From: Aegilops tauschii subsp. strangulata
Lineage: Eukaryota > Streptophyta > Magnoliopsida > Poales > Poaceae
Direction of reading: 5' to 3'
Assembly: GCF_002575655.3 (NCBI RefSeq)
Contig: NC_053035.3
Location: 504,772,601-504,836,600 of the forward strand
DNA: 64,000 bases
The position numbers and the translations under genes are program-made. Under the pieces are notes generated by a model. It had not been told where the DNA came from and did no database searches. It saw only the letters and a program-made list of their open reading frames with translations. Shown here in pieces: positions 1-10,703 of this stretch (the first letter of the stretch is position 1; the number at the start of each line of letters is the position of its first letter).

Positions 1-39
1 CTTTGACCCGCCTGCCGGGTCCCCAATGAGTCACCAGGC

Positions 40-230
40 CCGGCCGGGTCATCAGTGAGTGGAGAGATCTGGGCGGGTCACTTAGTGAGTCGCCCAGTCA
101 GGGCGGGTCACTAGTGAGTCGCCAAGTCCGGCCGGGTCATCAGTGAGTGGAGAGATTTGGGCGGGTCACTTAGTGAGTCGCCCAGTCAGGGCGGGTCACT
201 GGTGAGTCGCCAAGTCCAGTCGGGTCATAC
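40..230. repeat. 88-bp tandem repeat inside the CACTA element
   Basis: Two full units (40-127 and 128-215) and the start of a third are built from short modules such as gggcgggtcact and agtgagtcgcc. The units differ at only a few positions. This is GC-rich internal repeat DNA of the CACTA element; I see no coding role. Confidence 0.8.
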
Positions 231-623
231 TTTCGGTCGGGTCATACCGCGGGGTATATCCCCGACAAAACCTGTTTCTTTAACGTGTTTGCTGTTGTAA
301 CTTGCTCTATGTTGATTTCAGTTTCAATTGAATAAACAGTTATGTTCTCATCTCATGCACATTACAAGTGTTGTTATTGCTGTGTAGTTTCACACACTTA
401 TATTCTGTCTATGCTGCTTTGTCTTAAATAGATATGATTTGACCTATCTCTATCTTCATTTGGCAACATAAACTAGAATGATATAGACCATATAGTGACC
501 ATACTACATAGATATATGTTTGTTTCATGTTGTTATCCTATCCACCTTACTACTGAACTGGTTTAAACGTGTTTCATATACAACATGGTAAACCTATGAT
601 GTGTCTGTTTGTTTCTCTTTTAG

Positions 624-1060
624 AATGCGGATAAAATATTGGAGAAGAGTACCCCGTTATACAATGGTAAAGGAAGTAATGCAGATAAGGTTCAAGATAG
701 TGAGACATCCCTGTTGGTCTCCAAAAAGCTGATAAAAACTATATTGAAGACACTGAGACAACCCCAAAGTCCTGTCTTGATGTAGTGTTCGAGTTACTGG
801 CTACTACTGCTGGCACCAGCTCTTCGAACTCGTTGCCTGAATCAGTTCGGCTTCTTGAGTCTCAACTTCAAGTTGAAAGACATTGATCAGATGTTCTGCG
901 ACAGGAAGCCGAAGGACTGAGGAAGTCCCTGCAGAATTCAGATGCATACTTTCTGGTGCAACAGCAATCGCTGGAGGATTTAAGCGCCAAACAAGAGAAA
1001 GTTAATAAGCTTGCTAAGCATCTTTCCAGCATTATGGGTACCCAGGACATTGTTTCTTGA
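624..1060 (+). pseudogene. Decayed coiled-coil exon of the CACTA element
   Basis: A consensus acceptor (tttctcttttag) precedes position 624, and the last reading frame ends at tga 1058-1060. The frame is rich in Gln, Lys, Glu and Leu (for example LRQEAEGLRKSLQ and LEDLSAKQEKVNKLAKHL), as expected of an alpha-helical coiled coil. It is broken by a frameshift near 780 and an in-frame tga at 883-885. Position inside the CACTA element suggests a piece of its second, TnpA-like DNA-binding or accessory protein, but that role is inferred from location. A captured host fragment is an alternative. Confidence 0.5.
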
Positions 1061-1319
1061 GCTCTTCTTAAGTGGTTTCAGTTCTGGACTTGTTTTGCTG
1101 CGGCGTTTATTTGCACTGGTCACCAACTTTGACAACCAGTGTATGTGATATGTTGCTTTGTTCCCTATATTTGCACTGGTGGCGAACTTTGATGCCCAAT
1201 GGATGTAATATGTGTAATAGTCGTGATAGCCTAGCGTAAGTTGCTTGCTTATTTATTTCCTTGTTGTCTTATTTATTTGTTTGCTTGTAGTCAGTGCAGT
1301 TCTTTTTCCGCGGTTTGCT

Positions 1320-2110
1320 AGTGGCCGCAATAACCTATTTTTTTAAAACTAGGCCACAATAACCATGGGCTACATGTTTACTGTAGTGACCCTGGGCCTC
1401 CTACGGGCCGTAGAAACAATGGGCCTTCTACGGGTCGTAGAAACAATGGGCCTTCTACTGGTCGTATCATCAATGGGCCTTCTACGGGTCGTATGATCGA
1501 TTGGCCAAACATGGGCCAATAACAGACCGCATTATGGGCCGTAAACGGGCTAGAGTTGGAATCGTCCGTTCATGGGCTGACCATAACGGGCCGTCGTTAA
1601 TCGGCCATATTTGATGACGCTATGAAAACAGCCCAATGGATTAACGGGCCACAAACGGGCCAACTATAACCACGGGTTGAATTTGGCCCACAAGCAGAAA
1701 AGGACAATAACGTGCTGTAAGTAACCGAATGCTGGAAATGAGCCCAAGAATAAATGGGCACTGAGAAGGCCGAAAGATAACATGAGCTGGAAATGGCCCA
1801 ATGGAATAATGGGCCGTTAATGGGTATAAAGTGATACACTATTCATTACGGGCCGTTAATGGGCCAAGAGTAATAAAGGGCCTCATATGGGCCGAAAGAC
1901 GTCATGGGCCATACATGGGCCGGAAGTTAAAATGGGCCGGAATCATATTGGAAGGCCCAGATGACGCTACTGGGCCTAATTCGGATAGGCCGTAACGGGC
2001 CCTGGGTTAGCGGCCTGTAAATGGGCTATATGCGAACAGGCTGTTAACAGGCTTTCCGTGGGCCGGCCCGCTACCTTTTGATCAAGTCAAACAGGCCGGC
2101 CTTTCACAGG
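1320..2110. repeat. CACTA subterminal repeat field (gggcc motifs)
   Basis: Variants of atgggcc, acgggcc and gggccgtaa occur every 20-40 bases in both orientations. In En/Spm-type elements, clustered subterminal motifs are the binding sites of the TnpA-type protein. Here the motif is seen directly and the binding role is inferred from the family. Confidence 0.7.
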
Positions 2111-2557
2111 AATGTGCCTCTGTTGGGCTATGCCACGTGTCGACGTATCATAGGCGCCTTCGTCCAATGAGTGGATGACATCTGTCCCAACGGTGAGCCA
2201 ACACGTGTTTCCTCCAGCCAGTGATGATTTTACATGTGCAAAATCCCCATTGGTCCGGGCTGTTAACGGGTTATCGGATCCAAACCGGAACCCGATAGCT
2301 TAACGGCGACCCGTTATGGTGGGTGCCACGTGTCGGTCACCCTTGACGAAAGCACTTCTATGACGCGCGATTTATCGTCATGGAAGTGGACACTTCCGTG
2401 ATGATAATTTTGGTAATGTCATGGAACAATTCTACGACAGCACAGGTATGACTATCTTGATTCTGTCATAAAATCGTCATGGATGTACATGCATGACAAA
2501 AAACGTGACCTACTGCGACAAACATGTATCATCACGGAAGTGTATTTTTTTGTAGTG

Positions 2558-3318
2558 GGAGGGCTTCTACATCAACATCATTCCTCTCCGATGAAGCATG
2601 AGTAGGTTACCTCAGACCTACGGGTCCATAGCTAGTAGCTAGATGGCTTCTTCTCTCTCTTTGATTCTCAATACCATGTTCTCCTTGATGTTCTTGGAGA
2701 TCTATTCGATGTAATACCTTTTTGCGGTGTGTTTGCCGAGATCCGATGAATTGTGGATTTATGATCAGCTTATCTATGAATATTATTTGAATCTTCTCTG
2801 AATTCTTATATGCATGATTTGATATCTTTGCAAGTCCCTTCGAACTATCAATTTGGTTTGGCCAACTAGATTGGTTTTTCTTGCAATGGGAGAAGTACTT
2901 AGCTTTGGGTTCAATCTTACGGTGCTTGATCCCAGTGACAGAAAGGGAACCGACACGTATTGTATTGTTGCCATCGAGGATAACAAGATGGGGTTTTCAT
3001 CATATTGCTTGAGTTTATCCCGCTACATCATGTCATCTTACTTAAAGCGTTACTCTGTTCTTATGAACTTAATACTCTAGATGCAGGAAGGAGTCGGTCG
3101 ATGTGTGGAGTAATAGTAGTAGATGCAGGCAGGAGTTGGTCTACTTCATACGGACGTGATGCCTATATTCATGATCATTGCCTTAGATATCGTTATAACT
3201 TTGTGCTTTTCTATCAATTGCTCGGCAGTAATTTGTTTACCCACCATAGTATTTTCTATCTTGAGAGAATCCTCTAGTGAAACATATGGCCCCCGGGTCT
3301 ACTTTTCATCTTCATTGT
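2558..3318 (+). mobile_element. Gypsy (Athila-like) LTR fragment, truncated at both ends
   Basis: Starting at gagggcttctacatcaac, the sequence is collinear with the second halves of the LTRs at 26647, 31876, 43927 and 59638. It includes the ttcgaactatc, cttagctttgggttcaatctt and agatgcaggcaggagt stretches. It stops near 3318, after the ccccgggtct block. The first half of the LTR and its end are missing; the CACTA element borders it on the left. It is more diverged from the other copies than they are from each other. Confidence 0.85.
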
Positions 3319-3329
3319 CTTAACAGGAA

Positions 3330-4353
3330 AATAAGCAATACAATAGCTTCAATTAAACATTTATTCAAAACAGCACCACAATTTAAGTAGCACAACATCA
3401 CAAAGCACGTCATGTGGATGAAGATCGATACTGACATCGTTTGTTACAGCTAAATCCATGACTGACTAGGTCATGGTCATACCTTTCCTTGTTGTAGAAT
3501 CTTGAACTTCACATGTTGTTGAGATGCAACATGAGCTCTACGGACTGGTCATGTCACCAGCATCTACTAATACTTTGTAAAGCTTCTCGATTATTCCTTC
3601 CTTAATGTACCGCATAATGTGACTGCTTCTTTCTCGTTAGGAGGCTTATTGCAAACCAGCATGAATTTAGAATTAAGCACTTGACTAGAAGCCATCCGTT
3701 AAAGGACAACACTATCTGTCTCCAGTCTCCGCCAACATCAGAAACTAAAGAAATGCATTGATTTTCCACCATGTGATGCGCACCAACACGAACAATACAC
3801 ACATCATACGTACCGAGCCCAACAGACTATGACGCCATGCCCAGGCCCATGCATAAATTTGAGGAGTCCTCGTACCTGAGGACAAACGGCGCACATGCAC
3901 GTCGACAAGGTGCCCCCTACCCCCCCCCCCCCCAAATACCTTGAGCCTCTCCCCGGCGGACGAACCACTCGCACCAAATCACTGACAAACAGAGGTGAAA
4001 CGACCGCGGTGCCGTACCCAGGCCCACACGTAAAAGAGAGGAGTAGGCGATAGGAGGACGAAACCAAGTTTGAACTGGAACAACCGAGTGTAAATGAGAG
4101 GAGTCAGCGATAAGCGATAGGAGGACGAAACAAAGTTTGAATTGGAACGAGCGAGCGGCCAGGATCAGGACACGACAACAAGGAGGACCAAATCGAACGG
4201 CCAACGTTGCAGTCGACCTAGGAATCCACATATTCCGGCACAAATCAAGAACTTAGAGGAAGCACTTTTGTTTCACAACTGGTAGTCGTTCAACATCATC
4301 TTCATCGTTGCTTCACACCAGCTTCCCGTCGTCACATTAATACTGATACGCCC
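3330..4353. other. Unassigned single-copy-like DNA
   Basis: I recognise no gene or repeat family here. A minus-strand open frame at 3602-3802 has no motif I know. A poly-C run lies at about 3921-3934. The stretch gaggagt(c/a)(a/g)gcgata followed by ggaggacgaaac(c/a)aagtttgaa occurs twice (near 4038-4072 and 4098-4142), a local duplication of about 68 bp. Confidence 0.3.
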
Positions 4354-4356
4354 TTA

Positions 4357-5493
4357 GGGCATCTCCAACACCGACCCTCAAACCAGCCGCAACTGTCCGT
4401 ACTGCACGGTCCTGACGGGTTTTCCATCCAACGCGGGCCTGTATCGGTCCGTCAAGCGGTCCGGACATACTTATTTCGGTAAACCCGACACAAAGTGGGG
4501 GCTTTGCAGGAGTCGGAACATCTACAGGATGAGACAGCGATAATGCATGTGGTCCTTGCAGACGCGGAGCGGGCGGAGGACCATGTTCTCAATTTTAAGG
4601 GATCAATTACGGGTCATCGAGTGCTCAGCCGCAACATGGCGCACGGTCATTTGACACTGATGGTCGACTAATTGGCCCCTGATGCATTCTTCGCTTTCTT
4701 TGGCATGACCGCGTCTCACGATGACATCAATGTGCTGCAATGATCACCATTGTTTGCGAGGCTAACTGAAGGAAAACTCCTCCTTGCCACTATACTGTCA
4801 ATGAAAGTACAACATGGGCTACTATCTGATTGACGGTATCTATCCTCCATGGGCTACCTTTGTCAACACCATCTCGAACCCAGTTGGTCTGAAAAAGGCT
4901 CACTTTGCCCAAAGACAAGAAGCGGCTAGAAAGGATGCCGAGAGGGTATTTGGAGTTCTGCAGGGCCATTATGCAGTTGTTCGTGGACCTGCTAAACAAT
5001 GGGATCTGGAGAGTTTGTGGGAGGTGATGACATGTTGTGTCATCATGCACAACATGATCATCGAGGATGAGGGTAAGGATGTTTTCGCAGCTCTAGAATT
5101 TGAGAGCATGGGTGATCCTATCGAAGTTCCAGACCAGAATCCGACCACATTTGAAGAGATTATTTAAATGCATCAACAAATTCGGCATCGAGCAACTCAT
5201 GAGTAGTTGTAGGAAGATCTAATTGAGCATCTATGGGCGGTTAAAGGGAATAACAATGTTGGAATGTAATATTTAATTATTTTTTTAATTTAAGCTATTG
5301 TTGCATGCGGCTATTTGAACGTTTATACTCTATGATGCGGCTATTTGAATGTGCGGACTTTCAAAAAGAATAGAAAGGCCACATATATGTGGGCGGCGTT
5401 GTATGGTCGTCTCCCGCATCCATGTCCGCGGACTGGTGCCCTGCCCGCAGACGGATGCGGGAGAAAATTTGCGGGTCGGCATTGAAGATGCCC
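4357..5493 (+). mobile_element. PIF/Harbinger transposon, internally deleted
   Basis: The left end gggcatctccaacaccgac and the inverted right end (reading gggcatcttcaatgccgac on the minus strand) form imperfect terminal inverted repeats. They are flanked by a direct tta at 4354-4356 and 5494-5496, the 3-bp target site typical of this superfamily. The 1.1-kb interior carries the C-terminal half of a transposase reading frame. The element is too short to be autonomous. Confidence 0.85.
4600..5167 (+). pseudogene. Harbinger DDE transposase remnant (C-terminal half)
   Basis: A catalytic-core block corresponding to FFGM-x-SH-DDIN is readable at about 4696-4740 but is followed by a stop and a frameshift. 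From 4814 the frame is open to the taa at 5165-5167 and contains GYYLIDGIYPPWATF, KDAERVFGVLQ and CVIMHNMIIEDE, all collinear with the better preserved transposase at 23758-25046. The N-terminal half is deleted. It cannot encode an active enzyme. Confidence 0.8.
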
Positions 5494-5670
5494 TTACCAC
5501 CACCATCGGGAGAAGCACCTCCCATGCAGCACAGGTCCCCAGAAACTTATATTATGATATTATAAGCTACTATGTGTTAATTGTTCTCAAACTCTGCATG
5601 GGTTGCTACATATATATTTGATACAAAACTACAAAGAATGTGTGTTCTAAATTGACTGACTTGCTAATTA

Positions 5671-5918
5671 CTCCCTCCGGTCCTTTTTACTTCATGTATT
5701 AAGATTTGTGTCAAGTCAAACTTTACGAAGTTTGACCAAATTTATATTAGAAAATATCAACATTTACAATACCAAATATATAAAATATGAAACTACACAT
5801 AATGAATCTAGTGATATTGATTTGGTATTGTAAATGTTGATGCTTTTTGTCTGTAAGTTTGGTCTAATTAGAAATATTTTATCTTCAGACAAAACGTATA
5901 TGCAAAGTCCAGAGGGTG
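5671..5918. mobile_element. Stowaway-type MITE (Tc1/Mariner)
   Basis: The element starts ctccctccggtcc after a ta dinucleotide (5669-5670). It ends with the degenerate inverse ggtccagagggtg-like terminus before ta at 5919-5920. It is about 248 bp and AT-rich, with long internal inverted segments (atcaacatttacaatacc versus ggtattgtaaatgttgat). Confidence 0.8.
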
Positions 5919-5920
5919 TA

Positions 5921-8698
5921 ACATGTTCTTTAGCACTTCATAACAAGTAAGAGAAACAAGCGAAAAGCACCACCATTGTTAGGACGCAGTAGCATAAGCA
6001 CTACATCGGGAGTCCTCGCATGTGGCCACCATGCTGACCACATGTACATTATTATTGATGAATTGCCTTTCTGCGGTGACAGTTATGGCTACTACATTAA
6101 GACAAGCTAGGATCGCCAACAGGACATGTACTATTGTTTCCTGTAATAGAGAGCAAGGATGAACCGCAAAGTTAAAGCAAATTATGTTCCAGTCCAAAGT
6201 AAGAGAAAGTGTTTTTTTAAGTGTGGTATTTTATAATTTATTTGGTATGTACTTGTCTAAATGGACAAACATAAATTGTGCTATTCTTGATTCTGCTCTT
6301 ATTAGTTCTTGCCCACTTATTACATTAATTATATAATCAGGAATCGGGGAAAACATAGCATGCTTGATTCTTGTGAATGTTGACCATTTCATAAACGTGT
6401 CGGCAGACATGGACATCATTTATCATGTAGTAAGTTGTCTATCTAGCATAGTAGTTTTCTCGCACATTTTCCCCTCTTGGTGTAGTTACAAGATATAAAC
6501 AAAACAAAAAGAAAGCACACCATTTTGTTCTTTTTGCAATTTACAATGTTATAACTCATATTATGATGTTGACATACATGAAATTTTGGATTAAATAACT
6601 GGGGATATATGCTCATCCAAACTTCTCCATTTTTTAGGCACAACACCATAACTTATTATCTTCCTCTTTGTAGTATTTCCAAAGTCCAATGAAAGTTCAT
6701 TACAGACTATCGTAGAAATACGAGATACACAATTTGTTGTAGTTGCACACTAAAGGCCTCATTATAAATGCATCCATAAAATAACTTCCATCATGGTAAC
6801 TGAAGAACGAAAAAAATAAATATTATATCTATAATAGTGCATGGTTATAAATTTGTAATGGCCTATTATCTTTTGAATTAATTATTTATATGACAGATGG
6901 CGTGTTCCATATGTTGCAAAAGTTATCTTTATTGTATATTCTCAATATAAATTTGTGGTGCGTAACTACTTATATAAAATGTGTGCACCGAACTTTTTAG
7001 ACAAAGTGTCTTCCTTATTGGCCTTTTAGCGACAATTTCATTCGTTATTCACTCCAAAAAAAATTTGTATTGATTTTTTTTTACATCTGAATTAATAGGT
7101 TCTTAACTTTTGTTTGTCAACTAGATGCCTTTCAAAACAATAATAATAATGAAACGGTTGAATGTTTATGTGGTTCCTATTACCAAGATCAAAATTGACA
7201 ACATATTTTTCTTCTTGAAAACGCGATATTACATCTACTGGCATTTATTTACACAATTATATCTATTTATATGAGTGTATCAACTATCAAATCTGAAAAA
7301 TCATGACCTTGTGACATCAAACAACCGGCAACTCAAGATGGACATAATTATTTTCAATAGAACTTCCTTTTATGTTGTACAATCAATTTAATTTGGTAAA
7401 TAGAGAAATTGTTAATGCTACTATGAGATTCCCTACTTGCTAATCATCTACTCGCAAATGTGGTTTTGTACGCAATAGTAAAATAAAAATTTAATCTATG
7501 TTATGGCTACTATGGTGACCTCACACAAGTTTAAATTTGTAGTGATTTTAATGCAAAGACATAATTTTAATTTTGCATAACTAATAGGATGGATGGTGGT
7601 TACAGGAATCTTTTATTAGGTGAAAGGATGAAGTAGTGTTGCCCTATTTTTTATGTAGGTGTCTTAACTTAACTCAATCAAATTTCCTTGAATTGCAAAC
7701 ATATCTACATGGCCATATTAATGGATATATGTAGTATATACATGCAACTAAAGGACTGGGTAAGACATAATTGGTGGTAATTACTCAGTATACGCATCTA
7801 CAACTACAAGGTTAATATACCAATCTTACATAGTGACGGCAGATATAACTATCCCTACATGAAACCAGTGAGAACTACTTCCTCCAGGTTCTTAGAAAAA
7901 AATATTAAAACAAAGCAGCATGCTACAAAGAAAATAGATGACAAAAATATAAGTTATGCAACATGATTGACCATAGAATAAGATGGATAGTACAATATGC
8001 ATAAAAATTCTAGACATGATTAATGCATAATAGGACATATATAAGACCAATATTTGTATTTCACCAAATTAGTTCAAATTTTTTGATAAATCAAAATTTT
8101 ATGTTTCACATGATAAAATTGAAGATATTGCTTATAAATTTTTTTAAGGGCTGCTTATATAAATTAACTTTGTAAAGTTCTAGCCCGCGAATTGGGCGGG
8201 TCACATTACTAGCAGAGTAGAGTGGCCTGCTCTTCGCGTGGGCAAAATCTTTTGACCTCTTTTCATAAATATTTTACACCAAAAATTAACCAACCTTACT
8301 GAATTCAAACTTTGAAGTGATTGTAAAATAAATTTATGATTTTCTAGATTCTCTTATGGGCTAGAAAACTATAAAACTGTATAAGCACAACTATATTATG
8401 CAAAATAAAATATCATAATCAAAGAAAATAATTGAATTATGCATATTTTTATGAATATTAATTATTTATAACCTTCCCATAAGTGACCATATGTATCATG
8501 TACGTATGTTATTTCATACGTATTTGGGTTGAAATAAAGGTTAGAACACGAGCTCGCCCATAGTTTTCATGTGATATTAGATCAGTGTGGATGTGCACAT
8601 TCATGTTGAGGGTAACTTTAGGGTTGAATCCACTTGACCAATGTTTCGATGATCTTTCCCATAGAATAGTAAAATTAATCTGCTTCATGAAGCGAAAT
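5921..8698. other. AT-rich intergenic DNA without recognised genes
   Basis: About 2.8 kb of very AT-rich sequence. The open frames on the minus strand (5979-6197, 6231-6419, 6443-6649, 8509-8709) are short, overlap nothing recognisable and have no clear codon structure. One Helitron-like terminus is annotated separately at 8183-8212. Confidence 0.5.
8183..8212 (+). mobile_element. Possible Helitron 3' terminus
   Basis: A GC-rich hairpin (cccgc, loop gaattg, ggcggg) in AT-rich surroundings is followed eight bases later by ctag at 8209-8212. This matches the hairpin-then-CTRR architecture of Helitron ends. The next base is c rather than the expected host t, and no 5' end was identified, so the call is tentative. 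Confidence 0.35.
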
Positions 8699-8699
8699 A

Positions 8700-8860
8700 C
8701 TCCCTCCATTTCTAAATATTTGTCTTTTTAGAGATTTCAAATGGACTACCACATACGGATGTATATAGACATATTTTAGAGCGTAGATTCACTCATTTTG
8801 CTCCGTATATAGTCACCTGTTGAAATCTCTAGAAAGACAAATATTTAGAAACGGATGAAG
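8700..8860. mobile_element. Stowaway MITE, 161 bp
   Basis: Between ta (8698-8699) and ta (8861-8862) lies a palindromic element starting ctccctccatttctaaatat and ending with its inverted, slightly diverged copy (atatttagaaacggatgaag). It is closely similar to the MITE at 22227-22387. Confidence 0.9.
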
Positions 8861-9004
8861 TAGAAAAGAATTATCCTTTTTTTAACATATCATCACCCCT
8901 TTATTAGTTCGCGATCAACACATCGTCTTTTACAAGGAGGGGCATGATGGCAATAGGAGCATCATCAAACCAAGAGTTGGGGAGAGAGAATTTACAAAGC
9001 CTAG

Positions 9005-9592
<588 letters not shown>

Positions 9593-9668
9593 TGACCTAA
9601 AACTGCAGCCTCATTTGCAGGGAGTGACAGAGCCCGATCAATCGCGCATCCATGATCAATAACAGTCT

Positions 9669-9998
9669 CTAATCCCAGCCTCTTCTAAACTTGCTTTGCT
9701 GCCGCATTGAAATAACATGTGCTAGGGTAACTCGGCTGGGGAGCGTACCGTGCCAGGTTCGCCAGAGAAAAATCCTAACTTTTGCATATTGGGTTTCAGG
9801 CAGCAGAACTAGGCATATTTCCAATAGGAAATTTGGCTGCATACTTATTTTTCCATACTTCCATGTAGGCAGACTACACAAAGAATTACCCTTGATAACA
9901 CATAAAAATGTCAACTCACCTTGGGTTTTGGGACCCATCGAATATCCAACCCGCTTGAGAAGTATGTGTATGACATTTGAGCCACAGGAGCTAATCAC
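9669..9998 (-). pseudogene. LINE zf-RVT-like segment, broken
   Basis: The C-terminal third reads AKVRIFLWRTWHGTLPSRVTL, which resembles the zf-RVT region (a K-x-F-x-W core and a later LPTR-like block) found after the reverse transcriptase of plant LINEs. The rest of the frame is not recognisable. It probably belongs to the same LINE as the RNase H segment at 9005-9442. Confidence 0.5.
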
Positions 9999-10005
9999 AA
10001 TTTAA

Positions 10006-10703
10006 ACTTTTTTTGACAGCAAATCACATTAAAACTCCCTAATTCCAATCCAGTTTGTATTTTCTGCTCATGGGTATAGCGCAGCCTAAAAAAGTCATGG
10101 AAAGGATTGGCAACCAACAACAAACTATCCTGATTGTTTTAAAAAAAAGTTCCAACTTCTGGTGATACAGCGAAACAGCATCAGAACAGAAACTAAACTC
10201 TACACAAATTCTAACAAGTGCATCTTATGATAGCAGTTGGAAGGTTGCAAGTGTTACGTATGGACGCAACCTTTCTGGATATAGCAAGTTAAATAACGTA
10301 ACAGGTAAAAACGAAATAGCAACTGTTATACACAACGATCAACTAAACAAAACTGCCAGGCAAACAAAGCAGCAAGCAGCAAAGCAATGCACAGCCAAAA
10401 TCTAAAATATCCACTTCATCATATCATCATCATCAAAACTTCCACTGCTGTTTAAGACACAGCAAAATCATCATCATCAAAACTTTCACTGCTGTTTACG
10501 ACACAGCAAAATCATCATCATCATCAAAACTTTCACTGCTGTTTACGACACAGCAAAACCTATCTCCAAACAAGTTAAAGGCTCCTGCAACCAACTTCCA
10601 GAGAGACTAGGGCACCATCACCAACCAGCAACCATTGCAGCGTGATACTCCACTAAACTATAACATTCCAGAGCTCTGGTCTTGCAAATGCCTGCCTCCT
10701 CAA
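10006..10703. other. 3' flank of the porin-fold gene
   Basis: This lies downstream of the minus-strand stop codon at 10704-10706 and probably includes its 3' UTR. It contains the short tandem repeat at 10423-10558. No clear poly(A) signal could be chosen with confidence. Confidence 0.4.
10423..10558. repeat. Three-unit tandem repeat downstream of the porin-fold gene
   Basis: A unit of roughly 44-47 bp (tcatcatcatcaaaactt then cactgctgttta then gacacagcaaaa) occurs three times. Length varies through the number of atc triplets. It starts about 145 bp past the stop codon, so it may be transcribed as 3' UTR. Confidence 0.8.

Larger units (their letters stand above)
1..2557 (+). mobile_element. 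CACTA (En/Spm) DNA transposon, right part, cut by window start
   Basis: The right terminus reads tttttttgtagtg and ends at 2557, which is the CACTACAAAAA inverted terminus seen from inside. Inward of it are palindromic subterminal sequences (repeated atcacggaagtg and gtcatgg motifs) and a dense field of gggcc motifs, the usual layout of Triticeae CACTA elements. A partly decayed coding exon lies at 624-1060. The left terminus is outside the window, so total size and the 3-bp target duplication cannot be verified; gga at 2558-2560 is the candidate right-hand duplication. The sequence after 2557 is Gypsy LTR, so the element jumped into that LTR. Confidence 0.85.
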
